Below, piece by piece: positions 14,453 through 22,514 of a stretch of 41,648 nt of DNA. The DNA is from Saprospiraceae bacterium. GTDB taxonomy: Bacteria > Bacteroidota > Bacteroidia > Chitinophagales > Saprospiraceae. The notes below the pieces were generated by a model. The model ran no database searches, had not been told where the DNA came from, and was given only the letters and a program-made list of their open reading frames with translations. A program made the position numbers and the translations under genes. The stretch spans positions 1 to 41,648 of the forward strand of contig JADLDL010000013.1 in assembly GCA_020846655.1 (NCBI GenBank), given 5' to 3'. How positions within the stretch are numbered: position 1 is the stretch's first letter; each line of letters begins with the position of its first letter.

Positions 14453-16480
14453 TTATTTCGCCATCAAGTTGTCGTCGTACACATCTTTTCGCAGGCCAAA
14501 TTGCTGTGCCCGGGCATAATCTGCTTGCGCAGCGGCTTTGTTGCCCAGCAGGGCCTGCGCGCGCGCGCGCTCCATGTAGGCAATGCCGAGATTGGGGTCC
14601 AGTTCGAGGGCCCGGTTCAGGTCGGTCAGGGCCTCCTGCGGTTTGTCGAGGCTCCGGCGCAGCATACCCCGTTCGTACCAGATGTTGGCGTTGTACGGAT
14701 CAAAAGCGAGGTACTTCGTATAGTCGCCGATCGCGTTTTCAAACTGTTTCAGGTTGAAATACACCAGGGAGCGGTTCAGAAAGCCGTTTTTGTTCAACGG
14801 GTCTACGGTAACGCCCTCGTTCAGGTCTTTCAGTGCCTGGTCGAAGCGCCCCATCGAGGCGTGGGCAGCGCCACGGTTGATCAGCATTTCTGCCCTCGAC
14901 TTGGGTTTGGCGTTCGGCTTGCTCAAGCCCGTATTGAAATCCTCGATGGCTTTCTGGGTGAATTCAGGGACTTTGCCCGGAAACTTGCCGCCCATCGCCA
15001 TGTCAAAATAGGTTTTGCCACGGCTGTTGTGTAGTTCCGGGTTTTTCGGCTCAATGGTGATCGCCTTGGTGTAATCCGCAAGGGCCAGGTCGAATTTGCC
15101 CTGGCTGCGCAAAAACTGTCCCCGGTTCCAGTAGGGCAAGGAGTTTTTGTCTTCCTCGTATTTCATGACGTGGGTCCAGAGGGTGCCGCCGTCTTTCCAG
15201 ATACCGATCTGTTTGACCGTCCAAACGGCAAAAACCACGAACACAAAGCCGGCAAGCATATTTAAGTTGCTGCGCAATTTGGGGTTGCCGGCCGAATAGT
15301 GGTCATAGGCCCAGGCGGCCAGGGCAAAAAAGCCAAAATAGGGCACATAGGTAAAGCGATCGGCCAAAAAACCCTGGCCAGCGCCAAACACCTGGAGCAG
15401 AAACATCACGTTGAAAAAGAAAAACAAGGCCGCAAAGACCCAAGGGCGCCGGTCTTTTTTCCAGAGCATGACGATGCCCCCCCAAATAGCCAAAAACAAA
15501 ATCGGCGACAGGTACACCACCAGCGGCAAGGGCCGCGGGTACGGGTACAGCGGCGACATGGGGTGCGGCAGGACCAGTTTGTAGAGGTAGGTGCAAAACG
15601 AATAGGCACCGATACAAAGGCGGTCCAGGAAATTAAAATTCGTGACCTCGTCGTTGGTGGAGCCCTCCATTTTGAGGGTGTACAGGTTGATCAAACCAAA
15701 GGCCGCCGACAAGATCCAGAACGGTATTTTTTCCCAAATCAATTTAAAATTGAGCGGCCGGCGAAACCAGTAATCCAGCACCAGCATAGACAAGGGCAAA
15801 GTAACGGCCTGTACTTTAGAGAACAACGACAGCAAGGCCAGCACCAGCATGATCAGGTAAATCCGTGTGCGTTTGCCGCTGTCTTCGGTCTTGATCCAGC
15901 GCACATAGTACATCAGGGCGGCAAAGAAAAAGACCGCAAACAACACGTCTTTGCGTTCGGTGGCCCAGGCCACCGATTCTACCCGCATGGGGTGAATCCC
16001 AAACAGCAAGCCCCCGATAAACGCGCCCCCCACGCCGATACCCATGTGGAGCAAGAGCCGCATGACAAAAAACACGGTCAGGACGTGCAGCAGCAGGTTG
16101 TCGAAGTGAATGAGGGTAGTGTTGAACCCGCCGGCGAGCTCTTTTTCCATCGCAAACGTGAGGATCGGCAGGGGGTTGTAGTTGCCGATGACGTTGCCTT
16201 TTTCGAGGTCGAATATATTTTTCAGGCTCTGGCCATCCACCCGTTGCAGGTTGGGGTTCTCGGTGATGTTGGGATCATCGTCCCAGTTGACCAATCCATT
16301 GCCGAGGGTCGGCAGGTAGCAAGCCGCCGAAATGGCCATGGCGATCAGGGCCCAGCGGAGCCAGCCCGTGGCTTCCCAACCATTGCCGGTGCTGGCGGGT
16401 TTGGGGGCCGTTTTGGCAGTTTTGGGCGAAGCAGCGGGCTGTGTCGTTTTGCGGTAAGCAGGTTGATTTCTTTTCGACAT
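14453..16480 (-). CDS. Multi-pass membrane protein with C-terminal TPR repeats (Tmtc/GT-C-like)
   Basis: A 675-residue protein. A basic Pro/Ala-rich N-terminus is followed by about ten membrane helices (roughly 45-430) and then by several TPR repeats (about 465-660, e.g. LPYWNRGQFLRSQGKFDLALADYTKAI). The luminal acidic motif VNWDDDPNITENP and the conserved HPMRVESVAWATERKDVLF are those of a widespread bacterial family related to Tmtc-type GT-C glycosyltransferases; actual transferase activity is unproven. The start is ATG 16478-16480; an earlier in-frame start at 16558 lies above the promoter box at 16537-16544. Confidence 0.8.
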   Translation of the reverse strand: MSKRNQPAYRKTTQPAASPKTAKTAPKPASTGNGWEATGWLRWALIAMAISAACYLPTLGNGLVNWDDDPNITENPNLQRVDGQSLKNIFDLEKGNVIGNYNPLPILTFAMEKELAGGFNTTLIHFDNLLLHVLTVFFVMRLLLHMGIGVGGAFIGGLLFGIHPMRVESVAWATERKDVLFAVFFFAALMYYVRWIKTEDSGKRTRIYLIMLVLALLSLFSKVQAVTLPLSMLVLDYWFRRPLNFKLIWEKIPFWILSAAFGLINLYTLKMEGSTNDEVTNFNFLDRLCIGAYSFCTYLYKLVLPHPMSPLYPYPRPLPLVVYLSPILFLAIWGGIVMLWKKDRRPWVFAALFFFFNVMFLLQVFGAGQGFLADRFTYVPYFGFFALAAWAYDHYSAGNPKLRSNLNMLAGFVFVVFAVWTVKQIGIWKDGGTLWTHVMKYEEDKNSLPYWNRGQFLRSQGKFDLALADYTKAITIEPKNPELHNSRGKTYFDMAMGGKFPGKVPEFTQKAIEDFNTGLSKPNAKPKSRAEMLINRGAAHASMGRFDQALKDLNEGVTVDPLNKNGFLNRSLVYFNLKQFENAIGDYTKYLAFDPYNANIWYERGMLRRSLDKPQEALTDLNRALELDPNLGIAYMERARAQALLGNKAAAQADYARAQQFGLRKDVYDDNLMAK

Positions 16481-16536
16481 GTTCAACAGGATTGTCCGGA
16501 GAGCAGGATGACGAACGATGGGTTGGTTTGAAGCGG

Positions 16537-16569
16537 CAAAAATAGCATTTTTAATCACCTCAGCGACAA
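16537..16569 (-). promoter_or_regulatory. Promoter of the membrane TPR gene
   Basis: On the minus strand TTG (16567-16569), 22 bases, TATTTTTG (16537-16544). The -33 part lies in the last codons of hemD. The -7 box is 56 bases before the chosen ATG. Confidence 0.5.
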
Positions 16570-17223
16570 TACTGCATCGGCCATTGCCAACTCTGAAGCC
16601 GCCCCCGCAATTTTTACCTCTGAAAACCCCAGCGCAACGAGGGCCTCGCCGGTGGTCTGCCCAATGGCGACCAGTTTTTGCCCGGGCAGCAGGCGATGCC
16701 GGGCAAAATAGGCCCTGGCGTTCAGAGGGCTGGTAAACACCAGCACCGTCTGCTCCAGCAAGGGCGGATCGGGCAGGGCTGTATTTTCATAAACAGGCAG
16801 GTGCAGCGCCCGAATGCTGTTGCCCAAGGCCTGGGAAATGCTTTTTTGCGAATGCAGGGCTGCCGGAAACAACACGGTTTGGCCGGCGGCCACCACTGCA
16901 AAGGCGCGGGCGGTGGCCGCCGGATCGCCGCTGCCGCTAAAATCGACCCGACCGGTGTAGCGCCGGATTTCGGCGGCGGTTGCCGGCCCAAGGGCCGCAA
17001 TTTTTCCGGAAACCCCGGCCTGCGCCGGGGTTTGTTCAAAAAAAAACTGCACCGCATGCCGGCTGGCAAAAAACAACCAGTCGGCCGGTGGGATTTTGGC
17101 GATGGGCAACGGCCGAAGCAAGACCAGGGAAAAACCCGTCACCACGTAGCCGACGGCGCGGAGGCGCCCGGCAAAGTCGGAGGACGCGCTCAAATCGCGG
17201 GAAATAAAGACGGATTGGGTCAT
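16555..17223 (-). CDS. hemD: Uroporphyrinogen-III synthase
   Basis: Cyclises hydroxymethylbilane to uroporphyrinogen III in heme/tetrapyrrole synthesis; cytoplasmic. The 222-residue protein shows the two-domain HemD pattern: SVFISRDLS start, DWLFFASRHAVQFFFE, the hinge region IAALGPATAAEIR, then VLVFTSPLNARAYF and LVAIGQTTGEALVALGF. HemD is poorly conserved, so the assignment rests on this motif spacing and length. ATG 17221-17223 is chosen; 17271 would add 16 unlikely residues. No other heme gene is adjacent. Confidence 0.82.
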   Translation of the reverse strand: MTQSVFISRDLSASSDFAGRLRAVGYVVTGFSLVLLRPLPIAKIPPADWLFFASRHAVQFFFEQTPAQAGVSGKIAALGPATAAEIRRYTGRVDFSGSGDPAATARAFAVVAAGQTVLFPAALHSQKSISQALGNSIRALHLPVYENTALPDPPLLEQTVLVFTSPLNARAYFARHRLLPGQKLVAIGQTTGEALVALGFSEVKIAGAASELAMADAVLSLR

Positions 17224-17344
17224 GCTGGATAGGATAAGGCGGCGGCTGCAAAAATCCGTTGTTTTGGGCACTCGGTGGCATTTGTTTTAGCCCGGGGTCG
17301 GGCGCCGGTAATATGGCAGCCACAGGAGTTGCCGCAATGAGATT

Positions 17345-17373
17345 TTGCAGGGGAAACATTTTTCCTATCTTTC
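17345..17373 (+). promoter_or_regulatory. Promoter of the NSS transporter gene
   Basis: TTG (17345-17347), 18 bases, TATCTTTC (17366-17373), one mismatch from consensus; 59 bases before the ATG at 17433. The rest of the hemD/NSS gap shows nothing else notable. Confidence 0.45.
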
Positions 17374-17432
17374 CCGCTGGAAAACATTCGATTCAATGCA
17401 AAACCATTTCAAAAAGAAAAATCTTCCTTGTC

Positions 17433-19028
17433 ATGAGTAAAGAATCCTGGGGTTCGCGCGTCGGCTTAGTGCTGGCGATGGCGGGCAACGCCGTCGGTTT
17501 GGGTAATTTTCTGCGCTTTCCGGCGCAGGCGATCAACAACGGCGGCGGCGCGTTTATCATTCCGTACCTGGTCTGTTTCCTGTTGATGGGGCTGCCGCTG
17601 TTGTTTGTAGAATGGAGCATGGGGCGTTTCGGCGGCCAATACGGCGACCACTCTACGCCGTTCATCCTCAACAGCATGGCGCCCAAAAAACAGCGCTTGT
17701 GGAAATACGTCGGCGTGTTCGGCATTTTCACCAACCTCGCGGTAGCCGCCTATTATTGCTACCTCGAAAGTTGGACGCTCTCCTACGTTTGGCACTCCAT
17801 CAGCGGCTCCTTTCACGGCCAAACGCAAGCCCAGGTCGCTTCTTTCTTTGACCAATACGTAGCGCTGGGTTCCAGCGAACCCATCATTTTTTGGGTTTTT
17901 TGTTTGCTGCTCAATACCTGGATTTTGTCGCGCGGCCTGAGTGGCGGCGTCGAAATCGCTTCCAAAGTGGGCATGCCCTTGCTGATCTTTTTCGGTATTT
18001 TCCTGGCCGTGCGGGGCGTTACCCTGACAGCCGGAGAAGCCGGCGCCGTCAACGACGGTACGGCGGGCCTCAATTTCCTGTGGACGCCACAATTCGAATC
18101 GATCTGGAATTTTAGAGTCTGGCTGGCAGCGGCGGGGCAAATTTTCTTCACCCTTTCCGTAGGCATGGGTAGTATTCAGTGCTACGCCTCGTACCTGCGC
18201 TCCCGCGACGACGTGGCCCTCAACGCCATGAGCGCCGGCTGGATGAACGAATTTGTGGAAGTTTGCCTCGGCGGCGCCATCCTGATTCCGATCGCAGTGG
18301 GCTACCTCGGCATCGATCAGGTCAGGGAAATGGTGGCTGGCGGCAGCGGTTTTGGCCTTGGCTTCCAGACGCTTCCGTATCTGTTCCAGCAGTGGGGCAC
18401 GGTGCTGGCCGCTTTGGCCGGTATGGCCTGGTTTGGTTTGTTGTTTTTTGCCGGCGTCACCTCTTCGCTGGCGATGGGCACGCCCTGCATGGGTTTCCTG
18501 CGCGACGAATTCGGCTGGAGCCGCGAGCGCTCGGCCTGGGCCTTTGGCCTCACGGTGTTGGTGCTCGGCGCCCCCACGGTGTTGTTTTACCAGTACGGTG
18601 TTTTCGGCGAATACGACTACTGGGCGGGCACCGTCTCCCTGGTAGTATTTGCCATGCTGGAAATCATCCTGTTTGCCTGGGTTTTTGGCATGGGCAAAGG
18701 TTGGGCGGAGATTACGCGCGGCGCCGATATCAAAGTGCCCGGTGTGTTCAAATTTATCATAAAATACGTAACGCCCGTCATCCTGGTGGCGGTGTTCCTG
18801 GGTAGTTTGGTCAGCGAAGGCGGCATCATCGACACCGTGCTGAACAAGCAAACCCATGCCGCCCTTGATGCCGCACGTGGCCTCAATGATGCCGTGCAGA
18901 TCAGCGCGCTCGAAACCAGACTCCTGTACATCAATGGTTCCCGGATGCTGCTGGTGGCTGTGTTTGCCACTGTCGCCTACATGGTGTACCGCGCCCAAAC
19001 CCTTCGGGAAAAAGCCGGCCGCGCCTAA
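17433..19028 (+). CDS. Neurotransmitter:sodium symporter (NSS/SNF) family transporter
   Basis: A 531-residue inner-membrane sodium-coupled amino-acid transporter, with about 12 membrane helices. The first helix carries the sodium-site signature AGNAVGLGNFLRFP, followed by GGGAFIIPYL and LLFVEWSMGRFGG, all diagnostic. The substrate is not readable, but the family moves amino acids such as methionine, alanine, leucine or tyrosine. Start ATG 17433 puts SKESWGSR directly before helix 1. A 47-residue protein 32 bases downstream is probably its small subunit, as in MetPS-type transporters. Confidence 0.93.
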   Translation: MSKESWGSRVGLVLAMAGNAVGLGNFLRFPAQAINNGGGAFIIPYLVCFLLMGLPLLFVEWSMGRFGGQYGDHSTPFILNSMAPKKQRLWKYVGVFGIFTNLAVAAYYCYLESWTLSYVWHSISGSFHGQTQAQVASFFDQYVALGSSEPIIFWVFCLLLNTWILSRGLSGGVEIASKVGMPLLIFFGIFLAVRGVTLTAGEAGAVNDGTAGLNFLWTPQFESIWNFRVWLAAAGQIFFTLSVGMGSIQCYASYLRSRDDVALNAMSAGWMNEFVEVCLGGAILIPIAVGYLGIDQVREMVAGGSGFGLGFQTLPYLFQQWGTVLAALAGMAWFGLLFFAGVTSSLAMGTPCMGFLRDEFGWSRERSAWAFGLTVLVLGAPTVLFYQYGVFGEYDYWAGTVSLVVFAMLEIILFAWVFGMGKGWAEITRGADIKVPGVFKFIIKYVTPVILVAVFLGSLVSEGGIIDTVLNKQTHAALDAARGLNDAVQISALETRLLYINGSRMLLVAVFATVAYMVYRAQTLREKAGRA

Positions 19029-19060
19029 ACCTATTTGCTCACGTTAAAAACACCAGTTGT

Positions 19061-19204
19061 ATGAATACGTCAGCGCTCTTTTTAATGGTCGGTGCCAACC
19101 TCCTCATCGCAGGGGTGACGGGATACTTTTTCTGGCGCATTTTGACCTCGGGTCCGCCGGATGCGGCAGACGAACAGGACGCCAACTTCCCGCGCGGCGG
19201 CTAG
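19061..19204 (+). CDS. NSS transporter small subunit (MetS-like), 47 residues
   Basis: ATG 19061 to TAG 19204. One membrane helix (LFLMVGANLLIAGVTGYFFW, about 6-25) is followed by a short polar tail RILTSGPPDAADEQ ending NFPRGG. Size, single helix and position right after an NSS transporter gene match the MetS-type small subunit known to be needed for methionine uptake by MetP. The terminator at 19230-19278 closes the two-gene operon. Confidence 0.75.
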   Translation: MNTSALFLMVGANLLIAGVTGYFFWRILTSGPPDAADEQDANFPRGG

Positions 19205-19229
19205 TATTTGCCCCGCCTGGATTGTTCCG

Positions 19230-19278
19230 GAGGCTGTTTCTTTTGCCAGCAAGCAACTGAAACAGCCTCTTTTTTTTT
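19230..19278 (+). terminator. Rho-independent terminator after the NSS operon
   Basis: GAGGCTGTTTC (19230-19240) pairs perfectly with GAAACAGCCTC (19259-19269) and is followed by nine T. Confidence 0.88.
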
Positions 19279-19488
19279 AACATTTCGACCGAAAAATGCA
19301 AAATTTGTCGGCTTGGCATCATTTTGGCCTACCCAATTGTCAGAATTTTACCACTCGTTTTACCCAAAACAGCAAGCGCCACAGCGGTAAAACAACAGTA
19401 TCGTTTCCGAGCACCAGGTATTCTCCGCCAGAGGCTTTCTTCACCTGGTTTTAATCCACATGCCAAACAACAATTCAACCGATTGCGC

Positions 19489-21417
19489 ATGCTGCGACCT
19501 ATACCTTTCCTGTTCCTTTTTCTGTCCTTGGCTCCCGGCGCCCTGGCGCAAAGCATCAGCTGGATCACCGATTGCGCCAACAAGACCTTCTGCCTCAATC
19601 CCGGCAGTTGTAGCGAAGGCGATGTGCTGATCGTTGAAAAAGCCGTGACGACCTGCGCCTCCAGTTCCATCGTGAATTATTCCTACAAGGTGGACCTCCA
19701 CAACAACGGCTCGATCGACATCCAGTCCAGCGACGACACCCTCAAAGGCACCATGCCCGCAGGCACCCACCGCGTCACCTGGCGCGCCAGCGACAACTGC
19801 GGCAACCTCAATACCAACTGCGGCTACCTGGTGACCGTCAAAGACTGCGCGCCGCCCAACCTGCTCTGTATCAATGGCCTGACCCAAAACCTGGAACTCC
19901 CGGAATGCTCGGCCACTTTCGATGCGGAGAGTTTTATCATCAGCGTCAGCGACAATTGTACGCCGAAGAACGATATCGTCGTCGGCATCCGCGAAACCGG
20001 CACCGGTATGGGCTTCCCGACCGACACCAACATCACCTTCTCCGGCTGCGAGCAAGGGCTGCACGTGCTGCAAATTTGGGTCAAAGACGCCAACAACCTC
20101 GTCAACATCTGCAACAGTTATGTGTTGGTGCAGGACAACACGGGCATTTGCGAGTGCAACATCGACGCCGATATCACCCTGCATGGCTGCGCCCAAACCG
20201 TGGCTGGCGCCAAACTCAGCAACTATACGGTGCGCGCCGATCTGTCCGGGCCGAGCCCCGTGGGTGATATTTTTCTTCAAAAAACGTATCCGGATTCGTG
20301 TTTCGACGCCGTGTTTGCGGCCCTGCCCTTCAACGGCAGTTACTCCGGTGTGCTGCGGGCCCGGCGCTACGGCGACCCGCTGGAAGGCGTATCGACCTTC
20401 GACCTGGTGTTGATCAACAAACATATTTTGGCGCAGCAGCCGCTGCAAAATTTCTACCAGGTGTTTGCCGCCGATGTCAACCAGAGCCAGACGATCAGCA
20501 CTTCGGACATTGTGGAGGTCCGCAAACTCATCCTGGGCCTGTACGATACGTTGCCCAACACGCCGTCGTGGCGCCTGATCCGGCCGATTGCCGACCCGGC
20601 TAATCTGGTGAATTACGCCGCCGTGCGCGACACGTACCAGTTTTCGATCCCCAATTTGTCGGGCGATATGACCCTGAACGGGTTCAACTTCGTGGGCGTC
20701 AAGATGGGCGACGCCAACTCGAACGCCGCGCTGCTCGGCCCGGCCGACGACCGCAGCGGAGCGCCCCTGGGCTTGCGGCTGGACGGCGAACGGCGCCTCG
20801 ACGCCGGCGAATCCGCCTGGATACCGGTTTGGCCCGAAGAAAACCTGCCCCTGGAGGGCTGGCAACTGGCGCTTCAGTTTGACGAAACCCAATTGGACAT
20901 CCAAGATATTCGAGGCATACCCGCCAATTGCGTCGCCTTGTACCCCGGCGAACTCCGGCTTTCGTGGATAGGCGAGCCGGCGGCCGGGTTTGGGCCTGAG
21001 GCGCCCTTGTTTTGGCTGTTGCTGCGGGCCCAGGAGGCCGTTCGCTTGTCGGACGCAGGCTTGCGGCTCTCGCCGGTGCTGTCGGCCGAGGCCTATCCGG
21101 CCGGCACGGCGGCCTTGCGGCGGCCGATGGTGTTGAATGGTGGCGCGGCGCCGGAGGCGCAAGCCGTTTTCTTTCCGCCACAGCCCAACCCGACGAGTGG
21201 CGCGGCGGTTTTCCCGCTGCGTTTGCCGGCGGAGGCGGAGGTGGAACTGGAATTGTTAGACGGCCAGGGCCGGCGCGCCTACCGTTCGGTGCAATTGCTG
21301 GAAGCCGGGTACTGGCAGGTGGATTTGCCGGCGGAGGCCCTGCCTGGCGCCGGCCTGTGGTGGTACCGAATCCGGGCCGGTGCGGCGGAGCAGAGCGGGC
21401 GCTTGCTGCGGTGGTAA
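19489..21417 (+). CDS. Secreted dockerin-containing protein with T9SS sorting domain
   Basis: A 642-residue exported protein. Signal peptide 1-21 (ending GALAQ), then a Cys-rich HYR/Ig-like region (about 22-225) with repeated SDNC motifs, a type I dockerin (about 325-405) with DVNQSQTISTSDIVEVRKL and a second half SGDMTLNGFNFVGVKMGD, a cohesin-like beta domain (about 420-555: LDAGESAWIPVW, GWQLALQFDETQLDI), and a C-terminal sorting domain from about 565 (QPNPTSGAAVFPL to the end). It is likely carried to the surface by T9SS. Carrying dockerin and a cohesin-like fold in one chain is common in Saprospiraceae. The starts at 19324 and 19489 are in frame; the later one gives a clean signal peptide. 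The last third is richer in GC than the rest. Confidence 0.85.
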   Translation: MLRPIPFLFLFLSLAPGALAQSISWITDCANKTFCLNPGSCSEGDVLIVEKAVTTCASSSIVNYSYKVDLHNNGSIDIQSSDDTLKGTMPAGTHRVTWRASDNCGNLNTNCGYLVTVKDCAPPNLLCINGLTQNLELPECSATFDAESFIISVSDNCTPKNDIVVGIRETGTGMGFPTDTNITFSGCEQGLHVLQIWVKDANNLVNICNSYVLVQDNTGICECNIDADITLHGCAQTVAGAKLSNYTVRADLSGPSPVGDIFLQKTYPDSCFDAVFAALPFNGSYSGVLRARRYGDPLEGVSTFDLVLINKHILAQQPLQNFYQVFAADVNQSQTISTSDIVEVRKLILGLYDTLPNTPSWRLIRPIADPANLVNYAAVRDTYQFSIPNLSGDMTLNGFNFVGVKMGDANSNAALLGPADDRSGAPLGLRLDGERRLDAGESAWIPVWPEENLPLEGWQLALQFDETQLDIQDIRGIPANCVALYPGELRLSWIGEPAAGFGPEAPLFWLLLRAQEAVRLSDAGLRLSPVLSAEAYPAGTAALRRPMVLNGGAAPEAQAVFFPPQPNPTSGAAVFPLRLPAEAEVELELLDGQGRRAYRSVQLLEAGYWQVDLPAEALPGAGLWWYRIRAGAAEQSGRLLRW

Positions 21418-21440
21418 AGCCCCGGCATTCGCCGAAACAC

Positions 21441-21486
21441 AAAAACCAACAGGGCCAAGCGGAGAACTACCGCTTGGCCCTGTTGG
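21441..21486 (-). terminator. Terminator of the rpmB-rpmG-DUF4295 operon
   Basis: A 17-bp perfect stem (21446-21462 with 21470-21486), 7-base loop, five T on the minus side (A at 21441-21445). There is no T run on the plus side, so it acts mainly for the minus-strand operon. Confidence 0.8.
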
Positions 21487-21505
21487 GGTGCACCGCAGGG
21501 GATGC

Positions 21506-21685
21506 TTATTTCACGTCGGCAAAGAAATCTTTCACTTTGTCTTTGTGAACGATCATTTGCTTGTAGGTGTATTTGCCGGTAGTGGGATCTTTCACGGCTT
21601 TCACCACTTTCACGTGGTCTTTGCCGGAGCCTGCGTTGGCGGCACGCTGGGCTACCCGTGCGTTTTTAGATACTTTTTTAGCCAT
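21506..21685 (-). CDS. DUF4295 family small basic protein (probable ribosome-associated protein)
   Basis: A 59-residue, highly basic protein, MAKKVSKNARVAQRAANAGS to KVKDFFADVK. It is restricted to Bacteroidota and nearly always encoded after rpmB and rpmG, as here. From memory, a protein of this kind was described as an extra large-subunit protein (bL38) in a Bacteroidota ribosome structure; I could not check this. In most relatives ftsY follows, but here a terminator and a convergent secreted-protein gene come next. Confidence 0.88.
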   Translation of the reverse strand: MAKKVSKNARVAQRAANAGSGKDHVKVVKAVKDPTTGKYTYKQMIVHKDKVKDFFADVK

Positions 21686-21786
21686 GACTCCTCAGAAGTT
21701 TGAGTGATTGTTGAGCGATATCCAAGTCCCGGAAGCGTCCGGGAAAAGATGAAAAAGGAGGTGGTATGCTGCGGGAGCACGCCAAT

Positions 21787-21975
21787 TTACTTGATCTCGC
21801 GGTGTGCCGTGTACTTGCGCAGGATCGGGTTGTATTTTTTCAATTCCAGACGTTCCGGCGTATTCTTGCGGTTTTTCTCGGTCACATAGCGCGACGTACC
21901 GGGCATACCGCTGTTTTTGTGCTCGGTGCACTCAAGAATAATCTGCAGCCGGTTGCCTTTGCTTTTCTTTGCCAT
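21787..21975 (-). CDS. rpmG: 50S ribosomal protein L33
   Basis: A 62-residue large-subunit protein with the family sequence [40 protein letters not shown] and the tail HREIK. Only one Cys is present, so it is the zinc-free form. It lies between rpmB (34 bases upstream) and DUF4295 (101 bases downstream) on the same strand. Confidence 0.97.
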   Translation of the reverse strand: MAKKSKGNRLQIILECTEHKNSGMPGTSRYVTEKNRKNTPERLELKKYNPILRKYTAHREIK

Positions 21976-22009
21976 TTTGTAAAAATTCGATATTTAAGTG
22001 GGGAGCTGT

Positions 22010-22267
22010 TTAGCAAGCCGGTTCCGAATGGTACACGATTTCGCCTTTTTTCTCCAATTTTTTGATGTACGCGTACAGACCCAACTTGCTGATCGTGCGC
22101 AGGGCCGAAGTACTTACTTTCAAGGTAACCCATTCGCCCGTTTCCGGCATAAAGAACCGCTTGGTCTGAAGGTTCGGGTAAAACCGGCGCTTCGTCTTGC
22201 GGTTGGAGTGGGATACGTGGTTGCCCGTGATCGGCTTTTTACCCGTCAAATCACAAACTTTCGACAT
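22010..22267 (-). CDS. rpmB: 50S ribosomal protein L28
   Basis: An 85-residue large-subunit protein: MSKVCDLTGKKPITGNHVSH, then NRKTKRRFYPNLQTKRFF and VSTSALRTISKLGLYAYIKK, all canonical L28. First gene of the rpmB-rpmG-DUF4295 operon; tRNA-Arg lies upstream on the same strand. Confidence 0.97.
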   Translation of the reverse strand: MSKVCDLTGKKPITGNHVSHSNRKTKRRFYPNLQTKRFFMPETGEWVTLKVSTSALRTISKLGLYAYIKKLEKKGEIVYHSEPAC

Positions 22268-22297
22268 AACTTCTTATTACTTAGGTGGTTTTGCATA

Positions 22298-22369
22298 TAA
22301 GTGCCTGAGTGCGAATCGCCGTGGAATGCTTTTGTATTGCCACTGAACAACCCCATACTCAGGCACTTA
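22298..22369. repeat. 13-bp inverted repeat between tRNA-Arg and rpmB
   Basis: TAAGTGCCTGAGT (22298-22310) and ACTCAGGCACTTA (22357-22369) are exact inverse complements, 46 bases apart. The arms begin 30 bases before rpmB and end 7 bases from the tRNA 3' end. Minus-strand RNA could form a stem with a large loop between tRNA and mRNA; no proper U run follows. Confidence 0.7.
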
Positions 22370-22376
22370 ATTTTTC

Positions 22377-22452
22377 TGGTGACTCCGAGAGGACTCGAAC
22401 CTCTAACCTTCTGATCCGTAGTCAGATGCTCTATCCATTAAGCTACGGAGCC
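22377..22452 (-). tRNA. tRNA-Arg (anticodon ACG)
   Basis: On the minus strand the cloverleaf is complete: acceptor GGCTCCG with CGGAGTC (one G-T pair), D arm AGCTTAATGGATAGAGC, anticodon stem TCTGA/TCAGA with loop CTACGGA (anticodon ACG, read as ICG for CGU/CGC/CGA), T arm AGAGGTTCGAGTCCTCT, discriminator A and an encoded CCA. Confidence 0.97.
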
Positions 22453-22474
22453 AAACCCTTTTGATTTCGGGCTG

Positions 22475-22506
22475 CAAAGATAAGAGCTCGCCGGGAGAAT
22501 TTCCAA
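22475..22506 (-). promoter_or_regulatory. Promoter of tRNA-Arg
   Basis: On the minus strand TTG (22504-22506), 21 bases, TATCTTTG (22475-22482): full consensus, with a predicted start about 16 bases before the mature tRNA. Confidence 0.6.
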
Positions 22507-22514
22507 ACTCGAAT

